DNA from: Oceanisphaera profunda
GTDB taxonomy: Bacteria > Pseudomonadota > Gammaproteobacteria > Enterobacterales > Aeromonadaceae
Direction: 5' to 3'
DNA length: 64,000 nucleotides
NCBI RefSeq assembly: GCF_002157895.1
Contig: NZ_CP021377.1
Location: forward strand, 620,001-684,000
Shown: positions 51,770 through 59,965 of the stretch, piece after piece
How positions within the stretch are numbered: the stretch's first letter is position 1
How the letters are laid out: the number at the start of each line of letters is the position of its first letter
Notes under the pieces: model-generated
Database searches by the model: none
Seen by the model: the letters and a program-made list of their open reading frames with translations, nothing else
What the model was told of the DNA's origin: nothing
Made by a program: the position numbers and the translations under genes

Positions 51770-51859
51770 TTGTGCTACTTACCCAAAAAAAGTTAGTATA
51801 CGAGTCAGCGCTGCCCCCATAGTTAAATGGATATAACAAGGTCCTCCTAAGACTTCGTT
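51770..51859 (+). pseudogene. 5' part of tRNA-Arg(CCT) with its promoter, cut after the anticodon arm
   Basis: TTGTGC (51770-51775) and TAGTAT (51794-51799) are 18 nt apart and form a tRNA-type promoter. From 51813, GCCCCCATAGTTAAATGGAT continues through the D-arm and anticodon arm (AGGTC-CTCCTAA-GACTT, anticodon CCT), closely like E. coli argW. After about 51855-51859 the sequence becomes AT-rich and has no T-arm (no TTCGA) and no TGGGGGC acceptor 3' strand. The break lies at the left edge of the element that carries the integrase, so this is probably an attL within the tRNA gene; the 3' part should lie at the far end. Confidence 0.8.
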
Positions 51860-52070
51860 TTAATTTACGTCTAATATTTAACCTAATATATAAAATACTA
51901 AAACACACATAACTTACTGATTTTATTATTAAATATTTAGCATATTAGTGTGTAACGTTGTTGAGTTAGTTTTTTTCACCTCGTTTTATTTTGTATTTTA
52001 TATATAATTTACTGAACAATGACTGAACAATTTACCGAACAAAATTTTTCTTCTTTTCTATGGGGAAGTC
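51860..52070. other. left-end region of the mobile element, before the integrase
   Basis: AT-rich sequence with TATATAAAATACTA-like stretches, probably including the attachment arm sites and the integrase promoter. No ORF is called. Confidence 0.5.
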
Positions 52071-53345
52071 ATGACTGACAAAATTAAGAAGACTAAGACA
52101 AAGCGCATAGCCTTGACCGACCCTAAAATTCGCGCGTTACCTCCGCCTGAAGAGGACCGTTACGATGTATACGACACTAAGTCACCGGGCCTGTTTATCA
52201 GGGTCGGTAAGCGCTCAAAAGTCTTCTATCTTCTTAGAGGTTCTGATCGCATTAAAATTGGTAACTTCAGGGATTTTCACCACATAAACGGGCCCGTGTT
52301 TGAGGCCCGAAGAGCAGCGAGTGACATCCTTCTCGATCTACGCCCCTCCTCTTCCCATGTCCCTTCTATGGCTCTTGGGGACTATTTGGATAAGCATTAC
52401 GCTGCGGAGAGAAAAGGACACAGAAGGCCCCTTAGGCCTCAAACTATAAAAAGCCTAAAAAGTTTTTTTTCAGATTGGCTATCTATTCCGATACATAGAA
52501 TAAATTCAGACTTACTTTCAAAAAAAATTACTGAATGGGAGAGCCCCACCACAATAGAAAATGGAAAGCTAAAACGCGGTAATACTAAAGCAACTATTAG
52601 AAAGAAGTTTATACTTATTAATGCTGTATTTAATCACCTTGTTCGCCAAGAGCACATTTTAAAGAACCCCTTTAACTCTCGGGGTTTTAAGATAGATACG
52701 GTAGAGCATAAGATTAACATTTATAATGATAATATTAGATATTCTGAGTTGATGAACTATTTAGTATCAGAAGAGCGTATTGAGTTAGAATTTGATGGTA
52801 ATCGCGGAAAAACGCATACAAGAGCAGCGCGAATATATATTGCGGTTATAATTCGTCTTGGACTAAGAGACAACGAAGCCAGACTAAATAATGCTGATAA
52901 TTTTGTTATTGAATCATCACTTGAAGGGGAGCAAAGACTTAGGCTGATCATACCCGCAGATATTACTAAAACAGGTAAAGGTAGAGAGGTTTTATTATCC
53001 TGCCCTATCCTTATACCAGCAATACGTGACTATAAAGATAATCATTATGTGCACAATGATGACGGACTGATGTTTTTTAACCAATCGACAAAGTCTGCAT
53101 ATACAAACAATCTCGGCCGCTCACTTTATCAAGAATTAAAAAAAGAATTTAAGCTAGGTATGAATGGTAATGGAAGTGGGCGAAAATATGATTTTCGCCA
53201 CACTCTGGCTACACGTGCTTATCGTGCAAAAGGCGATATAAAGCTTGTTGCCGACCTAATTGGAGATAGCGTTGAGACTGCATCGAAGTATTATGTGGCT
53301 AGCGATCCTGAGGCTGCAAGACTGGTTATATCTAACCTTGAGTAG
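52071..53345 (+). CDS. tyrosine recombinase (integrase) with N-terminal arm-binding domain
   Basis: Residues about 14-90 resemble the DUF4102-type arm-binding domain (TDPKIRALPPPEEDRYDVYD, SPGLFIRVGK). A core-binding domain follows (about 95-205) and then the catalytic domain (about 220-420). Visible catalytic positions: Arg266 in IRLGLRDNEAR, a Lys near TKTGKGR (about 300), Arg376 in YDFRHTLATRAY and Tyr407 or 408 near the end. The usual box-II His (first residue of HxLR) is Tyr373, and the usual His/Trp before the nucleophile is Asp399 in LIGDSVETASKYY. It lies about 210 nt from the tRNA-Arg fragment and reads away from it. Confidence 0.88.
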   Translation: MTDKIKKTKTKRIALTDPKIRALPPPEEDRYDVYDTKSPGLFIRVGKRSKVFYLLRGSDRIKIGNFRDFHHINGPVFEARRAASDILLDLRPSSSHVPSMALGDYLDKHYAAERKGHRRPLRPQTIKSLKSFFSDWLSIPIHRINSDLLSKKITEWESPTTIENGKLKRGNTKATIRKKFILINAVFNHLVRQEHILKNPFNSRGFKIDTVEHKINIYNDNIRYSELMNYLVSEERIELEFDGNRGKTHTRAARIYIAVIIRLGLRDNEARLNNADNFVIESSLEGEQRLRLIIPADITKTGKGREVLLSCPILIPAIRDYKDNHYVHNDDGLMFFNQSTKSAYTNNLGRSLYQELKKEFKLGMNGNGSGRKYDFRHTLATRAYRAKGDIKLVADLIGDSVETASKYYVASDPEAARLVISNLE

Positions 53346-53420
53346 CATTTTTTATTATGTGATATTTCCAATCTGTTGTTCAATGTTTTTATTTTTTGAT
53401 CTACCCTTGGATAATTATAA

Positions 53421-53454
53421 ACAACTGTCGCCAGCACTTTCTGGCGGCTGTTGT
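53421..53454. terminator. hairpin between convergent integrase and rep genes
   Basis: ACAACTGTCGCCAG (53421-53434), a 6-nt loop and CTGGCGGCTGTTGT (53441-53454) pair with two mismatches. It lies about 75 nt past the integrase stop and could end that transcript. No strong T-tract follows. Confidence 0.6.
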
Positions 53455-53597
53455 ATATCTTTCAGAAATTCAGTAAATAAATGTCTTTTTTCTTTGTTTT
53501 TGGCTCTAATTCACTTCTTTTATAATCTAATTTATATATTTTCTTTTAATAAAAAATCTAATCAAGGGCTTTTGATTAGTCTTGTATCTTGATCTTA

Positions 53598-53622
53598 CTT
53601 GGGTGGCGGGTGGGCTTGGCCC
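53598..53622. other. G-rich stem/possible G-quadruplex next to the rep stop
   Basis: GGGTGGCGGGTGGG (53601-53614) stands out in very AT-rich DNA, with three GGG tracts and one GG, and pairs partly with the following GGCCCCTGCC. It lies just past the stop of the minus-strand rep gene, so it could be a terminator stem or an origin-associated structure. Confidence 0.4.
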
Positions 53623-53627
53623 CTGCC

Positions 53628-55466
53628 TTATTCACTGTAAATCTTGAATTTTCTTTTCTTTATTAGCATAAAGCCGACATTAAGTCCTATTATTGACTTT
53701 TTGACTCCTCCCTCATCCTCTTTCTCTTCGTATGCATTTTCTATATCTATAAACTCAATTTTTTTTATAAAATCGGCATAATCTATGTTATTTTTTAGAT
53801 TCCCTTCCTTATCCTCTTCCATTCTTGTTGCTATTAATTCAATTTCATCATATCTATTCATTTGATTCACATGGTAATTTATTGCATCCCTTACTCTTTT
53901 TGATTTATTTTCAAACACTTCTTTAGCTTCTTTAAACGTCATGTATGATACTTCATCTTCTTCTTCATCACTTATATTAAACTCATCGTCGTGAATTAAC
54001 GCCAACAACTCCTGTTTTATTTTTATTTCTTTGTGTGTGTGTGTCTTTTTTATAAATTTGCTTTTTTGAAACTCTCTTTCTTTAAATCCGTTGTTTTCTG
54101 CATTCTTTATCTCTCTAATGACCCTATATATTGTTTTTATTCCACTTACGCCGAACGTCTGAAAAGAGCGAACGTTCAGACTTGATTTCCACGCGTCCAC
54201 CGCTTTTAGTGCTAATATATTTATTCCCTTTTCTTTAACTCCTAGGTTATTTGTTGTTGTTAGTTCTTTTATCGAGTCCAGCCCTACATGCTTCATTATG
54301 TACTTCGATAAATATGATGCTGCACTTGCTACCTTATTCCCCTTTAGTTCCTCTCCATTTTCATCATAACCTGATTCAATTATTTTTATTGAAGATGAGT
54401 TTCCGGAATGTAAAAAGTAAAAATTAAAAATTTCTTTATATCTTTCTTTTAGTTCTTTTTTACAAAACAATAAAATATGCCAGTGCGGGCATCCATCCTT
54501 ATGCGGCTCTATTACAGTAAATCCAAATCCTGAATTAATTCCAAATCTCAGGTCTTTAAATCCTTCTTTTTGGAGCTGCTTTCTTAGGTTTCCCCATTTT
54601 TTATCTCTCCATCTTTTTGCATCAGATGCGCTCTCTCCTTTATTACTATTCTTTCCTTTGGATGGGTTAGGATGAAAATTCGCTGGTGCTGTTATTGTTA
54701 TAAATAACCAAGTCATCCCTTTTTCTTTTGCTATATTTTCATATCCTTTTATTTCAATGTACAGTTCATTAAATTTATGACTTGCCGTCTTTTTTATTTC
54801 ACTTAAGGTAAGCTTCTTTCCGTTAGTAATTATGCTTTTTGATTTTAGAAAGCTCTCTCCATTTTCCAATTGCTCCTCTCTTCTTTTTAGAGAAAGTTCT
54901 CCTACGTATTTGTTATGCTCTCCCACCTCTTTATTTTGCTGTTCAGCGTGAAGCACACACTTTTTAGAATATCTGAAATATGAATTAGATACTCTTGTAG
55001 ATTTGCAGAAATCAAGAACTAGGTCTTTTCTTATTTCCTTTGTGTATGTACGTTCTTTATACGTCTTCATTCTTCCGGTTTTTTCGTTTAATATTTTTTC
55101 TTTTTTAGTCGTTTTTTTAACTTTAATGAAATTAGGAAAATGATTTTTTAGGTCCTGCCTTAACAAAGAAGACAGCTCTTCATCAAATTTTTCAGCATTA
55201 CCCGCGCACTCAATTAATAACTCAAGGATTCTATTCCCGATAGCTCTCCCCATTGCTTTTATATCTTTTTCTTTAACTTTTTCATCTAAAAAATAACTTA
55301 CTGGTGGAGCATAAAAAATAGTGTTAAATGACATCTTATATTCAAGCGAACCCTTGTATTCTTTGATTTCATTCGCTACTTTTTCATACTCATCATCTTT
55401 TGTTTTTTTTTGTGTTACTTCTAATTCCTTCGAAATTGATATCAGAGACACCACATGCTTATCCAT
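53628..55466 (-). CDS. HUH replication endonuclease, phage P2 gpA-like
   Basis: Rolling-circle replication initiator. Motif 1 is WLFITITAPANFHPN (about residues 253-267), the HUH metal motif is CPHWHILLF (His328, His330), and the tyrosine motif SYLSKYIMKH has two Tyr three residues apart (385, 389), as in P2 gpA and phiX174 A. Downstream, RSFQTFGVSGIKTIYRVIREI matches the gpA family pattern. The C-terminal third is very rich in Lys, Glu and Asp. The coding sequence is far more AT-rich than the chromosomal genes, pointing to a different origin. No capsid or tail genes lie near. Start at the ATG at 55466, with AAAGGA before it. Confidence 0.88.
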   Translation of the reverse strand: MDKHVVSLISISKELEVTQKKTKDDEYEKVANEIKEYKGSLEYKMSFNTIFYAPPVSYFLDEKVKEKDIKAMGRAIGNRILELLIECAGNAEKFDEELSSLLRQDLKNHFPNFIKVKKTTKKEKILNEKTGRMKTYKERTYTKEIRKDLVLDFCKSTRVSNSYFRYSKKCVLHAEQQNKEVGEHNKYVGELSLKRREEQLENGESFLKSKSIITNGKKLTLSEIKKTASHKFNELYIEIKGYENIAKEKGMTWLFITITAPANFHPNPSKGKNSNKGESASDAKRWRDKKWGNLRKQLQKEGFKDLRFGINSGFGFTVIEPHKDGCPHWHILLFCKKELKERYKEIFNFYFLHSGNSSSIKIIESGYDENGEELKGNKVASAASYLSKYIMKHVGLDSIKELTTTNNLGVKEKGINILALKAVDAWKSSLNVRSFQTFGVSGIKTIYRVIREIKNAENNGFKEREFQKSKFIKKTHTHKEIKIKQELLALIHDDEFNISDEEEDEVSYMTFKEAKEVFENKSKRVRDAINYHVNQMNRYDEIELIATRMEEDKEGNLKNNIDYADFIKKIEFIDIENAYEEKEDEGGVKKSIIGLNVGFMLIKKRKFKIYSE

Positions 55467-55564
55467 TTTTTAATCCTTTGTCATTCGCCGCCATTAACAT
55501 TATAAAATTATAATGTTTTTTATTTTTATTTATTTGCTTGTTTATTTTACAACAACAAAATATA

Positions 55565-55593
55565 ACGTCGGCATTTTCAGACAATGCCGACGT
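55565..55593. repeat. 11-bp perfect hairpin upstream of rep
   Basis: ACGTCGGCATT (55565-55575), a 7-nt loop and its exact complement (55583-55593) form a GC-rich stem in AT-rich DNA about 100 nt before the rep start and 20 nt past the stop of the next minus-strand ORF. It may be a terminator for that ORF or a replication-origin structure. Confidence 0.6.
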
Positions 55594-55613
55594 AGAGTTT
55601 AATTGTTATTATA

Positions 55614-55931
55614 CTACCTCATCCACTCTGTACGTTTAATGTACTCCTCAGATCCACCCGGATAATATTTACTTCCATACTTTATTTGCATATTAATAAC
55701 ATTATCTCTGCCGATAAGTTCGTGTGTTTCAACACCTCTGCTCATCACTTTCATAAAGGTTAAAATATCTTCCATTAACGCAGGTTCACTTGATGCGTAA
55801 TGCATAATGGCAAGCACATCACAAAGATGATTTGTTGAGTCATAGCCATTAAGTAATAAGCTAGCAATGAATTCTTTGTCTCTGTTGTATAAGCGGTAAC
55901 CCACTTCAACGTGTGTCTGATTAAATCTCAT
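55614..55931 (-). CDS. hypothetical protein of the mobile element, 105 residues
   Basis: The frame starts MRFNQTHVEVGYRLYN and ends IKRTEWMR. It looks globular and soluble, with an LLLNGYDSTNHLCDVLAIMHYASSEPALMEDILTFM helical centre and a Tyr/Gly-rich end. I do not recognise a family. It lies directly upstream of rep in the same direction and could be transcribed with it, but a hairpin stands between them. The base composition is less AT-rich than rep. Possible roles such as copy control or superinfection protection are not supported by any motif. Confidence 0.55.
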   Translation of the reverse strand: MRFNQTHVEVGYRLYNRDKEFIASLLLNGYDSTNHLCDVLAIMHYASSEPALMEDILTFMKVMSRGVETHELIGRDNVINMQIKYGSKYYPGGSEEYIKRTEWMR

Positions 55932-56605
55932 TCTTTATACTACCCATCAATGGCTGAAGCGGTATTGCTTAGCGCTTATGCAACAAACATTAACAGCTAT
56001 TTTTTATAGTGCAACCTCCCTAAATATAGCAAAAACCTTATATTACATATAATTAAGCATATATTAAATCAGGGCTAACACACTTCATATTTATATATAA
56101 AGTCGATATTTATTTATAAAAACGAGAAGAATGGTTACTTTTATTTACGGCTTTATATAATTTAGTAAGGAAATTAATTTTTCATGCTGCTTAAAAAATA
56201 CACAGAGTCACTATAAAAATAAATAAAATTAATTTCTAAGTGTTGCTTTTTTGAACACTTCAAGTGTGATTTTTGACTGTAAACGTAAAAAGCGAGGTCG
56301 CGGCGACGGCTGAAGAAGATATCTGAACCAGCGTTCAGCATGAAGATTCGCTTTGTTAGCGCTTACCTTGCATCTCTTTCATCAGAAAGCTGTGCTTTAC
56401 TGCTCTTCGCTTCAAGTGCAGGCCTGTTTTGCCTATAATGCTGGCACTAATATGACTTCAATCTACGCAAGAAACGCCGGTTTCATAAGGTATCGTCGAT
56501 GGCCACAACATCGTTCGCTAGTCATAACTACCAACTTAAGCAAAGTGTGCTTTGCCTTCGTGCGCTCACAATAAGAGCCTACATATATAGAAGAATAAAA
56601 TAGCC
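55932..56605. other. gene-free junction between the rep part and the hsd operon
   Basis: The first half (to about 56270) is very AT-rich and holds a 12-nt inverted repeat, GAAATTAATTTT (56170-56181) and its complement (56225-56236). From about 56280 the composition becomes like the chromosome, with GCGAGGTCGCGGCGACGGCT near 56291. The promoter of hsdM should lie in this second half. A 73-codon frame at 56353-56574 has no family features. Confidence 0.4.
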
Positions 56606-58642
56606 ATGAATCAACAGAAAATTAAGCAGTTAGAAACCGAGCTGTGGGACAGTGCCAACTCTCTTCGTGCGAATTCAAAGCTTACCGCTGCTGAGTACAA
56701 AGACCCGGTGTTAGGCTTAATTTTGCTGCGCTATGCACAAAATCGCTATGAACAAGCCAAGGTACAAGTAGCGGCTAGCATTCCCACTAGCCCCCGTGGT
56801 GGTAAGCGCGAAGCGACCAAAGCAGACTTTTTAGCCGCCGGGGCTATGATGCTGCCCGAAAAATCCCAATATGAGCATTTGGCTGGCCTCCCTGAAGCAG
56901 AAGATATCAGCGACGCTATTAATGAAGCAATGGGCTTAATTGAGCAAGAATATCCCGACTTAGCAGGGGTGTTACCGCGCAACTATCAAGAGATGGACTC
57001 CGATTTGTTACGTGAGCTGATCCGGGTGTTTAACAAAGACGCAGTGAAGAGCTTAACGGGTGATGTGTTTGGTCGTATTTATGAGTTTTTCTTAATGAAA
57101 TTCTCGATGGATGGTGCTGGTGCGCAAGAAGGCGGCGAGTTCTTTACTCCACCTTCTTTGGTGCAGCTCATCGTTAATATGATTAAACCCGACCATGGGA
57201 TTATTCACGATCCAGCTTGTGGTTCAGCGGGTATGTTTGTACAAACCGGACACTTTATTGAAGAACAGCACAAAAATGCCTCGGTTAACCAACGCATTAC
57301 TTGTTATGGCACCGAGCTAAAGTCTAACAACACCCGCTTGGCGAAAATGAACTTAGCCATACACGGTATCGAAGGAAAAATCAGTGAGAATAATAGTTTT
57401 TACTCCGATCCTCATGATTTAGTAGGCAAGTGTGACTTTGTAATGGCCAACCCGCCGTTTAACGTGAAAAAAGTCGATAAAAGCAAAGACTACGTTAAAA
57501 ATGATTCACGGTTGTTTAGCGATATTGGTATTCCTAAGGCCGATAACGGCAACTACATGTGGATACAGTATTTTTATCACTACCTGAATGATCAAGGTCG
57601 TGCAGGCTTTGTGATGGCTAGTTCAGCTACCGATGCGGGTGGCAGTGAGAAAGATATTCGCCAAAAGCTAATAGAAACCGATGCCGTAGATTGCATTGTG
57701 TCGGTGGGTAATAACTTCTTCTATACCCGTTCGCTACCCTGTCATGTGTGGTTTTTAGATAAAGATAAGCCAGCGGCGAACAAGAAAAAAATATTAATGA
57801 TTGATGCGCGTAACACCTTTCGCGTAGTCACTAATACTATTAATGATTATTCACCAGGGCAGCTCACTAATTTTAACGCCATTACTGAGTCGTACCGGGG
57901 TGATAAAGCGGCTATCGCCAACGCTCAAAAATCACACAACGCCGTGGCCGTCACCTTAGCGGCTATTATTGCCACTGCTATTAACATCTTACGAACGGCC
58001 TGCCAAAGCATTATTAATGCTCCAAATGAAGATGACTTTAAAGGCGTGAAGCCCAACTTAAAGTTTAATGATATTATCGAAGAATTAAATGAAGTATTAA
58101 GCATCGAAGACCACAGTGATTTTGACCTGTGTCAGCAATGGGTAGCGCGTTTCTCGCAGCCCGTTGAAAAGCTGTTTGCCTTGGTAGCGCAGTATCAAGC
58201 TAACTCAGATAAGGCCTTAGCAGGTTTTAGAAAGTTAGATAAAAAAGCGCAAGCTACCGATGATGCTAAGACTATTAAAAAGAAGCTGGACGCTAACAAT
58301 AAACTGCTAAAAGCCCTAACGACGGCGCTTAACAGCCACCAAGCACTGCTTAAGCAAAGCTTGGCTGACTACAGCCAACTGATCAGCGACTGGCAAACAC
58401 TGCGTGAGAACTTCCCTAACGATCAATATCGAGACGTGGAAGGACTGTGCAAAGTAGTGGATCGCGACGAGATCATAGAAAACGATTACAGCTTAACGCC
58501 GGGTCGCTATGTGGGTTATAGCGTGCAGGTAGATATGGATTTTGATTATCAATCAAAAATGTTTGATATAAAATCTGAACTAACGCAGCTTAATGACACT
58601 GCACAAAATCTGATGAAAACTATTTTAGAGGTGAAATTATGA
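56606..58642 (+). CDS. hsdM: type I restriction-modification system methyltransferase subunit HsdM
   Basis: N6-adenine methyltransferase subunit. An N-terminal helical HsdM domain (about residues 1-140) is followed by the SAM site DPACGSAGMFVQT (about 202) and the catalytic NPPF (about 285). At 678 residues it is clearly longer than the common 500-530 form; the extra C-terminal part (about 440-678) is helical and probably coiled-coil (KKKLDANNKLLKALTTALNS). ATGA overlap with hsdS shows translational coupling. The composition is similar to the chromosome, not to the AT-rich rep gene. Confidence 0.95.
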   Translation: MNQQKIKQLETELWDSANSLRANSKLTAAEYKDPVLGLILLRYAQNRYEQAKVQVAASIPTSPRGGKREATKADFLAAGAMMLPEKSQYEHLAGLPEAEDISDAINEAMGLIEQEYPDLAGVLPRNYQEMDSDLLRELIRVFNKDAVKSLTGDVFGRIYEFFLMKFSMDGAGAQEGGEFFTPPSLVQLIVNMIKPDHGIIHDPACGSAGMFVQTGHFIEEQHKNASVNQRITCYGTELKSNNTRLAKMNLAIHGIEGKISENNSFYSDPHDLVGKCDFVMANPPFNVKKVDKSKDYVKNDSRLFSDIGIPKADNGNYMWIQYFYHYLNDQGRAGFVMASSATDAGGSEKDIRQKLIETDAVDCIVSVGNNFFYTRSLPCHVWFLDKDKPAANKKKILMIDARNTFRVVTNTINDYSPGQLTNFNAITESYRGDKAAIANAQKSHNAVAVTLAAIIATAINILRTACQSIINAPNEDDFKGVKPNLKFNDIIEELNEVLSIEDHSDFDLCQQWVARFSQPVEKLFALVAQYQANSDKALAGFRKLDKKAQATDDAKTIKKKLDANNKLLKALTTALNSHQALLKQSLADYSQLISDWQTLRENFPNDQYRDVEGLCKVVDRDEIIENDYSLTPGRYVGYSVQVDMDFDYQSKMFDIKSELTQLNDTAQNLMKTILEVKL

Positions 58643-59952
58643 GGCTCACCGAAATGGAACTAGGTGAACTCATTCGTGTAAAACATGGTTTTGCATTTAA
58701 AAGTGAATATTTCTCATTTGAAGGTGAGCAGATAGTGTTAACCCCTGGTAATTTTTATGAATCAGGAGGCTTTAAATCCAGAGGAGATAAGGATCGCTTT
58801 TACACAGGGGATTATCCTAAGCAATATCTCTTAAAAAAACAGGATCTGATCGTTGCTATGACAGAGCAAGGAGCTGGCTTACTAGGAAGTGCAGCTCTTA
58901 TACCAGATAATGACCATTATTTACATAATCAACGGTTGGGTTTGGTCGAAATTATCGAACCACAAAAAATTGACAAGTATTTTTTATATTTAGTGTTTAA
59001 TGATGATCTTATTCGATCACAAATTGCTGGTAGCGCCACTGGCACAAAGGTTAAACATACCGCTCCTGAGCGAATATACAGATGTAAATATAGTTTCCCT
59101 TCATTGAACAATCAAAGAAAAATTGCATCTATAGTTAGTGCTTACGATGACCTTATCGAAAATAACTTAACGCGCATCAAGTTACTGGAAGAGCTGACAC
59201 AAATCACGTATGAAGAGTGGTTTGTACGCATGCGGTTCCCAGATCATGAAACAGTAAATACAAACCCTGAGACTATGCTACCTGAAGGATGGGAAAAAAG
59301 GAGTTTCCATGAGATAGGAGACATTGTCACTGGTAAAACCCCTTCAACAGCTGAAGCGGAAAACTTTGGTTTTGATGTACCATTTATAAAAACGCCTGAC
59401 ATGTATAATGCTCCTTATGTGATAGAGACGACTCAGTACTTATCTAAGAAAGGTGCAGAGACACAAAAAAATAAATACTTACCAAAAAACAGTCTGATTG
59501 TTAGCTGTATAGGCTCTGCTGGTGAATATGCTTTAGTAGCATGTCCAAGCCAAACTAATCAACAAATTAATGCAATAAAATTTTATGACTCTAGCCACGC
59601 ATTTTACATGTACTGCTATGCAAAACATTTAAAGCCATTACTTGAAGCTCTAGGTAGTAATGGTGCAACAATGACAAATGTAAACAAATCAAAATTTGAA
59701 AAAATAGAAGTTATTTTTCCAACAAGTAACCTTCTAACATCATTTAATCAGTTAGCAATTAACACTTTCGACTTAATATTTAACCTGCAACAAAAAAATA
59801 AACTACTAATAGAAGCCCGTGATATCTTGTTACCTCGCTTAATGACCGGCATCATAGACATAGAAAAAGTAGAGCTGCCAGCTGTATTACTAGCTCGCAT
59901 TCAAGAAAGTAGTCAGCACACCGACGAAGAGTTAGCCCCCGCTGACGCCTAA
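58639..59952 (+). CDS. hsdS: type I restriction-modification system specificity subunit HsdS
   Basis: DNA-recognition subunit with two target-recognition domains (about residues 1-180 and 215-400), each followed by a helical spacer. The first spacer begins NNQRKIASIVSAYDDLIENNLTRIKLLEELTQ, and the second has LLIEARDILLPRLMTGIID, typical of HsdS. The TRD coding parts are more AT-rich than the flanking hsdM and hsdR, common for exchangeable TRDs. The target sequence cannot be read from the protein by eye. It lies 13 nt before hsdR. Confidence 0.95.
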   Translation: MRLTEMELGELIRVKHGFAFKSEYFSFEGEQIVLTPGNFYESGGFKSRGDKDRFYTGDYPKQYLLKKQDLIVAMTEQGAGLLGSAALIPDNDHYLHNQRLGLVEIIEPQKIDKYFLYLVFNDDLIRSQIAGSATGTKVKHTAPERIYRCKYSFPSLNNQRKIASIVSAYDDLIENNLTRIKLLEELTQITYEEWFVRMRFPDHETVNTNPETMLPEGWEKRSFHEIGDIVTGKTPSTAEAENFGFDVPFIKTPDMYNAPYVIETTQYLSKKGAETQKNKYLPKNSLIVSCIGSAGEYALVACPSQTNQQINAIKFYDSSHAFYMYCYAKHLKPLLEALGSNGATMTNVNKSKFEKIEVIFPTSNLLTSFNQLAINTFDLIFNLQQKNKLLIEARDILLPRLMTGIIDIEKVELPAVLLARIQESSQHTDEELAPADA

Positions 59953-59965
59953 GGAGAAATGCGGT

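Noticed and set aside
53260-53592. Plus-strand open frame of 110 codons overlapping the integrase end
   Set aside because: Begins inside the integrase in another frame; the rest is hydrophobic translation of AT-rich DNA.
56353-56574. Plus-strand open frame of 73 codons before hsdM
   Set aside because: No family features or RBS; the region more likely holds the hsd promoter.
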